A stretch of DNA of 64,000 nucleotides from Bimastos eiseni (Eukaryota; Annelida; Clitellata; Crassiclitellata; Lumbricidae), in NCBI GenBank assembly GCA_959347315.1, contig OY365819.1:24953995-25017994 (forward strand), read 5' to 3'. A program made the position numbers and the translations under genes. This document shows positions 44,601 through 53,600 of the stretch, in pieces. The notes below the pieces were generated by a model. The model saw nothing but the letters and a program-made list of their open reading frames with translations. It did no database searches and had not been told where the DNA came from. Numbering within the stretch: the first letter of the stretch is position 1; each line of letters starts with the position of its first letter.

Positions 44601-47600
44601 CTTAGCTCGAGTAGTGCTACGTGTCCCACCACGATCATGCTCCTCTGCCCTACTCCACCAGCTGCATTGGCTCCCTGTTGAATTCAGAATCAAATTTAAG
44701 TTAGCTTGTTTGACCTACAAAGCCATCATCACCAGTACACCTACCTGTATTCATGCTCTACTAACTCCTTACATTCCTCCTCGTTGCTTACGATCATCAA
44801 ATACAGATCTTTTAGTTGAACCACGATTCAGAACAGTTATGGGCTCTCGTGCATTTCATGTCTCTGCTCCTAGGGAATGGAATCGATTGCCACTCTCTCT
44901 TCGTAGCTCAAATTCACTTCCTTATTTTAAAATTGCGACTAAATAAACCTCACTATTTCTCTTTGGCTTTCAAGGATTTGGAAATCTGATTGCATCTTCT
45001 CCTGGCGACTGACTATCCGCGCCTCAGATTCACATTTAGGTGTGACCTTGTGCGCGTTACAAATTTATTAATAATAATAATAATAATTTAGGACCTACAT
45101 GTACAAATGTTTTGTCGTATAGTATTGAATGTGTTACACGATTGTTGCTCCATTGTTGAAACAACTTAAGTGTTTTCTAATTTCAACACTTGGTAGAGTT
45201 TTCTGGTGTATTTATAATTTAAGTTACGACAAGTTATCTAACCACGCATTCAGGAGCCAATTATGGACTTCACCTTGTACTGTGGGACGATCAGTCTGAC
45301 GCATATCTTGTCCAGTCTCCAGGTGCTGGATTCAGGGTAAGATGTCCACTGTTCCTGTGTTATGTTACTTAACTTCGTTGTTTTACGCTACACTTTGCAA
45401 GTTTTAGCTCTAGTCCAAAGCAGACATTCACTTGTAAAATGTCTTGCACAAATGAATCATTTCGGCAAAAGTAATTTGCAAATGAGTACACAGTCGTTCA
45501 TCCTTCCTATATCTTGGACCGGGAGCGCCTCTGAGTTGATATCTGGAAGAGGCGCTATATTAAGTTTCATTGATTGATTGACATATACCACGCACTAGCT
45601 TTAAGCCGGTTTCTGCTATATACGTGTCAATATTCTTCTTAGGATTATAGATATATATATATGCTTCCAGCTTGACTGTTCAATGGTCATAATGTGTAAC
45701 GTGTGACCGTCGATTTTGAACATATTTCATTTTACCTTTATTGCATACCGTCCAGATCATCCTCATGGGACGAACATCGGTGGTTGGCATGGCTCTAGAG
45801 TATATCAGGAAGTTCTGTCTTCCAGTCTCCAGCCAGCCTGGTCGTCGATCCTTGCGTGTTGCGGCTCGTGGGGACTTGATGGTCCCGAGCTCCCAGACAT
45901 CGCTGCGGAAAAACCTTCTCATGCATTGGTCCATCATACTAGAACGCTCTTCCATTACAACACCACAACATTTCGCCGCTTGCAGCCCAAGAAGCATTTT
46001 CTGAATTACTCAAATCGCATTTGTTTAGATCTGACGGGTAGCTACTTTTGGCGCCTTCGAGAGGTTCTTATAAGGCGCCATATAAATAGCCAGAAACATA
46101 CATACATGCATACCGTACCGTTTCCAGGTCAATTTTCTTCATCTACCTGTTCAGTTTCATCTGTAGTTCTTCACAGTGGAGTCCATTCTATGAAAACCAG
46201 CTAAACAAATTGTCACACTGCTGCAATCACTGCTGAAGTGATATTAATTTATTTTGACTAATTCAACATTAGTCAAAATTTAAACAAAATATTATATCTC
46301 ATTGCATGTAGGCCTATTAACAAATCTTTAACACATTGTCCAATAGATTGGTTTCTCACCAATTCGTACGTCTGACTTTGGTCCAAGTGATCTCATATAA
46401 CCGCATTGGACTTATCCATCCAATCGCAGCCAAACAATTGAGCCTTGAACATCAATTATAGACCGAACATTTTGTAACAGATGAATGTTGTCTTCATATA
46501 AATTGTTTTTGTAGTGTCTGCACCTCATATTAGCTTTTGCGCAGCTCCATGCATTTTTCTAATCACAATTTAACAGACTCCTTCAAATCAGAATTTTTAC
46601 ATAATATTGTTAAATAGGTCTCTTTGCATGACCAAAGCAACTCTCCTAGTGTGACGGAGATGGGATTCAGAGTAGGAACTGGCGTCTCAACATCCGTTCC
46701 ATTTTCACTAAGAAACGTAAGTGAAGCATAACACGAATATTTGCTATATATTATATTAATACGCGCACAGTACTTAGTCTTTCCTGTGCAGGTCCGCAGT
46801 ACACACCCCCACCTGTTTTATTACTTGCATCATTCACACAATCTACCGCACAATCTTCCGGACGATTGACCTCTGGCAGCATCAAGCCTGCGGGCTCTCA
46901 CCCCAACTCTCATAAACGGCAAGGATGACGCGTCTCGCTGATTGCAATATTTCTACTTTTGCGTTTGATATTTTTTATTCTCTTTTAATCGCCAATACTC
47001 GTAACTCTGGCACAAATCTTCGTTTATTTTAAAAACTGACACACCGCAGTAAGTTACATGATGCGAGAAATGCTCGGGCTCATCTCGTTTTTATGTGCCT
47101 TGTTCCAACAAATTAAACATCCACTAAAAGGAACATGAGGAGTCATTGAGGACGTAATCGCCTACGGACTGTTCATCAAAACTATTCTTCAAGGGGACAT
47201 TTAGTGAAGGGACGATCCGTCAATGGTTATCCAGTTTATACATAAACAATATTTTTCGTCAATCCAGCTTCTATTTACACTGTGACTATTCCATTAATCC
47301 AGCTTCTACTCACACTATGGCTTTTTATCGATCAAGCATTTGACAAATTAGTTTGTCTATCAATCCAGCTTCCATTTAGCCATGAGTGTTTTCATCTAGT
47401 CAGCATTAAAAGTTAATTATTCCATCAATGCAGCTTCAACTTGCAATATGATTTTTCTCCATTCTAATTACACGATGATTTTTTTTCATACAAAATTCTT
47501 CAGCTTTTTACATTCTTATTCTATTTTTATCATTCCAGCTTCCAAAAACGCTAAGATTGAGACGTGTAGTTCAGAGATAAAACAGGAGAGATGTTCAAAC

Positions 47601-50600
47601 GTTTACTTAGGAATTTCAATCTCTTATTTTGGCTGAATAAAGAGGTGCCTACACCCATACAGTCTGTCGTTAGTGTGCCACTAACTCTAGTCAGAAAGTG
47701 GTATAATTACGCTCCTAACACAGCGTGTATTAAAATGTATGGGAAGCATATGCAGTGGTCGGTTTCTGAGGTTTTTGCGCCGCCGTTTTGGCGAATTACG
47801 TTTTGACGCAGATCTCTTATACAATAACATTGTATATTACATAATGGAAAATTATATTATGTGGCAATATAGCACTTTGGTGTCGTAAATTATTCCCATG
47901 GCGAATCAGGTCAAGCCTCGAGAGCGTCGGTAGTAAAGAGTTACGCTTAACTAGAAGCTGGGTGAATGAAAAGGATACTGTTAAACTGGAAGCTGGATTG
48001 TTGAAAAGAATCGTGCCTAAATGGACGCTGCATTGATGAAAATAGTCAAGCTTATATGGAAGCTAGATTGAAGAGAATAATCACGCTTAAATGTCAGCTG
48101 GATTGATAAAAAGAATTACGCCTAGATCGAAGCTGGATGGATAACAATTTTCATACTTACATGGATGCTGGATTGATGTAAATAGTCATACTTAAATAGG
48201 AGCTGGATTGGCAAAAAGATTCATGCTTAAATGGACGCTGGATTGGTGAAAAATAATGACGTTTTATTGGAAGCGGGATTGATGAAAAGATTGCGATTAG
48301 AAAGTTTAGACGAAGAGTGTAATTCTCATATCTACTCCGCTTCAATCTAGGCCTGATTCTTTTCATCATTCCAATTCTCAGTTTAGCATTATCATTTTCA
48401 TCGAACGTGCTTCATATTACACTGTACTTTGTGGTCAGATAACTCTTCTTGCGCTTTTTGACGTTAGTTCAGCATTTGATTCCGTGGACCTCTATTCTCC
48501 TTCAGCGGCTCTCTATTTCTTTTGGCTTGACTGGCTGCCCTCTTGAATGGCTCTGCTCCTTTCTTACTGACCGTACCAATTGTGTAGTTACTGGTACTTC
48601 TCGGTCTCGCTGGGTCCCCGCCCCTTTTGTAGTTCCTCAAGGGTCAGTGCTGGGTCCTTTGCTCTACATTATCTACACCTCTGATGTAGATAATGTTTAC
48701 TGCTTACTCTATCTGGCCTCCTGCATCAGTTGTATGTAGATGACATTCAAGCTTATGTCCATTGCAAAGCAGCTGCAGCAATGGTCTCAGTTGGGCTGAT
48801 GTGTGATGCCATAAATGTCCTCTCTGGATGGATGGCCTGGAATCGCCTCCTCTTAAATCCCTCCAAAACGTAATTTATATGGATTTGCAGTCGCAGACAC
48901 CTGACTGAGCAGGATATGAGGTATTGACCTATCCTCACATTACTTTTTCATCTGTTGTGCGTGATCTGGGTGTATTGCTTGATCAGGAGCTTAGTCTGTC
49001 GCAACATGTAAACCAGGTTACTCGTAACTGCTATTATCAGCTGCGTCAGCTTCGTGCAGTTATTCGCTCTCTTACCTTTGAGACTTCAGTAGTCCACGTT
49101 CATGCCTTTGTAACCAGCAGAATTTATCACTGCAGCGCTGTTCTGGCTGGTCTTCCCTGTGCCTTAGCGGTGCGTCTAGATCGCGTTCTTCGCTCTGCGG
49201 CCAGGCTTATTGGGGGCATAATTTTCAAAACATGACACGACGCGGGAAAATTGTGCTCCCCAGAAATTTGAAAAATGAGGGGCACAAATTATCTTATCGT
49301 GAGTCATTTTATCATAATTACTGCTTAGAAATGATATATGCAGGACGCTTTTAAAGTATACACTATAAAGTAGGCCCACTACTTTGTACAATATACACCA
49401 AATTTGCATGCAAATTAATCTTTTCCATCATCATGATGCTTGTAACATGGCTTGTAACTATACAACATGGCATAGGCTGGATGTCAAATAAATTTCGGCT
49501 TTAACTTGCTGCAAGATTCATGTCAACGTATAAGTTATTTAGACATTTCTCTAGCGCCTTCAAATTTACTTGCTTAATATGTCAGAGCTTTGATCAGGAT
49601 TTCATGTTTAATCAACGACTACAAAGAACTATAATGTGGCTATAAGATGGTCAAGTAGGCCTACATTTGGCTAGTGAAAACAAGGCAAATGTCCAAATTC
49701 AATGGGCAGAAGAGCAGTACTTGAGTAAATCTTTAGATTGCTATGAAGGTATGACGTACTTACAACATAATTTCCAGAGCCTACGCATATGAAGGTTTAA
49801 ATCCATTCACCACTCACTTTCGGAGCTTCCCAGTTGAAGGGTTAGGTCAGTGTCCTCTGTCCCCGCTTGTTACATCCCTGGCTACATGTATATCCAGATG
49901 GAGTACAAACTGTGTCAAGGACTTCTGCGCGTGTCATGGGTCGTATTTTCACTTTAATGCAGAATTTGCTCAGTAACATGTTGGAGTGCACTTGTGTTTG
50001 GTTGGCGCACCGGACGTTTAGGAGGTATTTTGTTCGCACGTTGCCTAGGCCATGTGATTGCAGCATTCACATCCTCTTATACATTCGCTCTAGTCTCAGC
50101 CATGCGGATCGTGTACGCCTCTGTAGTACGGCCATTGGGTGACCTTGACCGATAGTTCGAGTAGCTTTTGAATCTAACGACCAGCACACGACGAATGCTT
50201 TTTCTTTGTGTCTCGACGAATATACGGGCGTGCGTCAGCTTCCACCAGTGAGGGACTTCTTGTCGACATGATCGCCGTGTCTGATAATGCCGTCAACAGT
50301 CGTCAGTCTGCCCTATCGACGCAACTTTGCTCAGTAACTCTGGACTATGCCATCTGTCAACTGTCAATGGGAATCCGTTGGTTGGTTCCACCACTGGTGA
50401 CATTTTCAGCTTACTGACGTTACTGTGCACTCTTTTGCTAATTATTGTGACATTAATCGTTAAAATTGTCGTTCAACATCATAATATAGGCCAATGTAGT
50501 AGTTATTCTATGAGAGGCGCCAATTAAATTTATAAACATGTTACATTACGATACGATTACGCCAGTGATTTTGTTACAACTAAGAACATCGCAGCTTTAT

Positions 50601-53600
50601 TTGTGAATTGATAATCACCGGAATAAATATAAATTCAACTGAAGCCAAGTTATACTGTTTAGGCCGCCTTTTTCTTCATTTTTTACGTTATATTGCAATT
50701 TGTAAGTGTGAGAAAGTGAAGAGTGTAAGAGTCATGTTGGATACATACGTAGCGCAATTCTAGCTTGCTTTGATGCAGTTGCTGGCTTTCTTATTTATTA
50801 TAAATCCAAATTTATTATCGCCTTTGGTCGCTGCTGTCCTGCATTGTCTTTGTGGCTTTGTACTTTGATGAATAATTATTATGGTTCAGTGGTTTTTCTC
50901 TTCTTTTGTTCTTTCTTTCCAATGCATAACTGCAACACTGATAGCTCGCTTTCCCCGTTTCTCTCGCATCTCTACCATTATGTTTGATTAACTTCACTGG
51001 TTCCCTCTCCATGCTAGCATACAATTTAAAATTCTCATTCTAAGTTTCTAGGCTCAGCAGAATCCTGCCCCAAGATACCTGGCTGTTGTAATACTTCGGC
51101 CTCAATGAGCTTCCTCCCTACGTCCACTTCGCTCATCCAATAGACTTGACCGCATGGTTCGTCGAACTAGAACAGCTATGGCTCAGTCTCGATCTTTTAC
51201 TTCAATTGGTTCCTCTCTGTGGAATACGCTTTCTTTATTTCTTCGCTTAAAACTTCTATCTGACAGTTTCTCTCACTGGGCCTTTCGCACTGGCAGCGAT
51301 TCTGAACGGTTCACCATACTAAAAGCGCTTTGTAAATACTTAAATACAATACAAACTAATTTATATTGAAAATCACCACAAGCTTTTCAAAATGTAAGGC
51401 TCTGTTAGTATTATACTTCTTCCTCATTGTTGATATATGCGCTGACTTTTTGAATTGTCTACACACTCTGAAAACGATTCTTGCGTCTATATTTGAATTT
51501 GTATGAATCTAATATAGCGCCCCTTCAAGACGACTACTCAGGCCCGAGCAAAAGAATGAATTTGAGGTGTCGATGAAATCAATCAATCAATCAAAGAAAT
51601 GTATTTGGCTGATCAGAATTATATTCAACAGCTTACAGCCAAGATTGAACCAGTACATTAATTTTTCTTATTTTTATCACTCAATCAGTCCAAAGATTGA
51701 TTGGTATATTCAATTGAAATGTATCAGAGGGTACCCTAGGAAGGAAGTGGATGACCGGCGAGAGACCATTCCACGCTTTAGGGCCAGCAATCGCGAACGC
51801 CCTGGACTGTGTCATGTTTGTGCGAGCAAAAGGTACACAAAGAGTATGTTGAGAGGCGGAACGTAAAGATCGGCGACCCGGACATGCAGTGACAGGAACA
51901 ACAAGGAATTTAAAGTAGACTGAAGCCCAATCCAATAGACAGCTCCATACAAATGGACATATTCAGAAATGAATGCGCTGACAGACAAGGTTGATATATT
52001 ATTGCAAACAGCAATAGTGCCAGCTCTGGTCCGTTAGTACTCCACTTGTGCCATTGAATCGAACTTCAGTTCTTTCCTTTAATCCGTACCCGTTGTCTCC
52101 TCTCTTTCAGCCAGTTGGTAGAACATTATTATACGCTTATCCATATTCCCCATGCCAGCAACTTCTCTGCTACTCTTTTATGTGGTACTTCATTTACCTA
52201 CCTACCAGCCGTCATTCTGTATGCTACATTGCAATGCAACTATTTTGCGCTTTCTCTGAGTATTTTTTCAATGACGTCAGGTACCAAATGAAAACTAGCT
52301 CTGAATCGGAGCCACGATTTTTCTAAAGTCTTGACATCCCTAGTCTGGCCATCGCCATCGGGCAACGCATCACATCCACTCGTGCATGTCCATCTCATGA
52401 CATCTACATCATCTCACGTCATCTCAGTTAGTTTCCGGCCAGCTCTTCTGCTATTCTCTTTTCCTCCATACATAATTCCAGAACATCATATAATATTTAA
52501 CTCCTCAACCCATACGACAAACTTGGCCCATCCTCCTCAATCCAGTCTCTGTTATGATGCTTTCGGCCATTTATTGTCCAGTCTTTTCTCTGACGGTCTT
52601 CTCACTTATGATGAGCTCTTCCTATCCTTAACCGCCATTTGCAGTGTCACAGATTCATCCTGCGGACTGCTCAAAACTACTACATTGAAGAGAGTAATTT
52701 TAGGTACAGATTACTTTGTAGACATCATATCTAGAGTTCGTTTATATATGGATTGCATATACTACATTTTTGTATTATGTCATGTTATTAATAGTGTTGG
52801 CATGACAGGCTGATTTTTTCAACCCTTACATGCAGTCGTCTGAATAATTCTTTAATTACATTTCATGGATATATTTGATTTCTTTGCTCATTTTTTTATT
52901 TCTTTGCTCTTGCAGAAGCTGCTGACTGTAATTTTACTTATCGAATGATTTAAAATGCTCTAATCAGAGTATAAGAGTGAACTTATTAAATGACAACTCA
53001 CATCAATCAAATTAATATGATATATCGATTGAAGATGTTTATATAAAATGCGTTCCATTTATCTGTAGCTGACCATGTTGCCATCGCCATATGGAGATTG
53101 TCGAGAGGCTAAAAACTACACTTTCATGAGTTGCCTTTATCAATGTTTGGGGGATTTTGTGGCTTCCATGTGCGGATGTCGATCGTATTTTTCGAACGGT
53201 ACAAATCTATGTTATATTTATGTGCTAGATTTTGTGCTCATTGTGTATCTTTAGGTATGTATGTAATATGTATGTAATATGTATGTAATATGTATGTAAT
53301 ATGTATGTAATATGTATGTAATATGTATGTAATATGTATGTAATATGTATGTAATATGTATGTAATATGTATGTAATATGTATGTAATATGTATGTAATA
53401 TGTATGTAATATGTATGCGAGTGGATGTGTGCAGCAAAGATATTCTAAGTTAATTCTTTCCAGGTTTTCATAGAAAGAGTAATTGATATGACGTGTTTCG
53501 TATATATAAACGATGAGATATGTACACCATATAATATTCATTAATCCTTTGAGATAGTTGATTAAATATTCGGTTACACTGCACTGCCTATCCATGAATT

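Noticed and set aside
53255..53416. CRISPR-like regular repeat
   Set aside because: A contiguous 11-bp tandem repeat with no spacers, in an animal genome.
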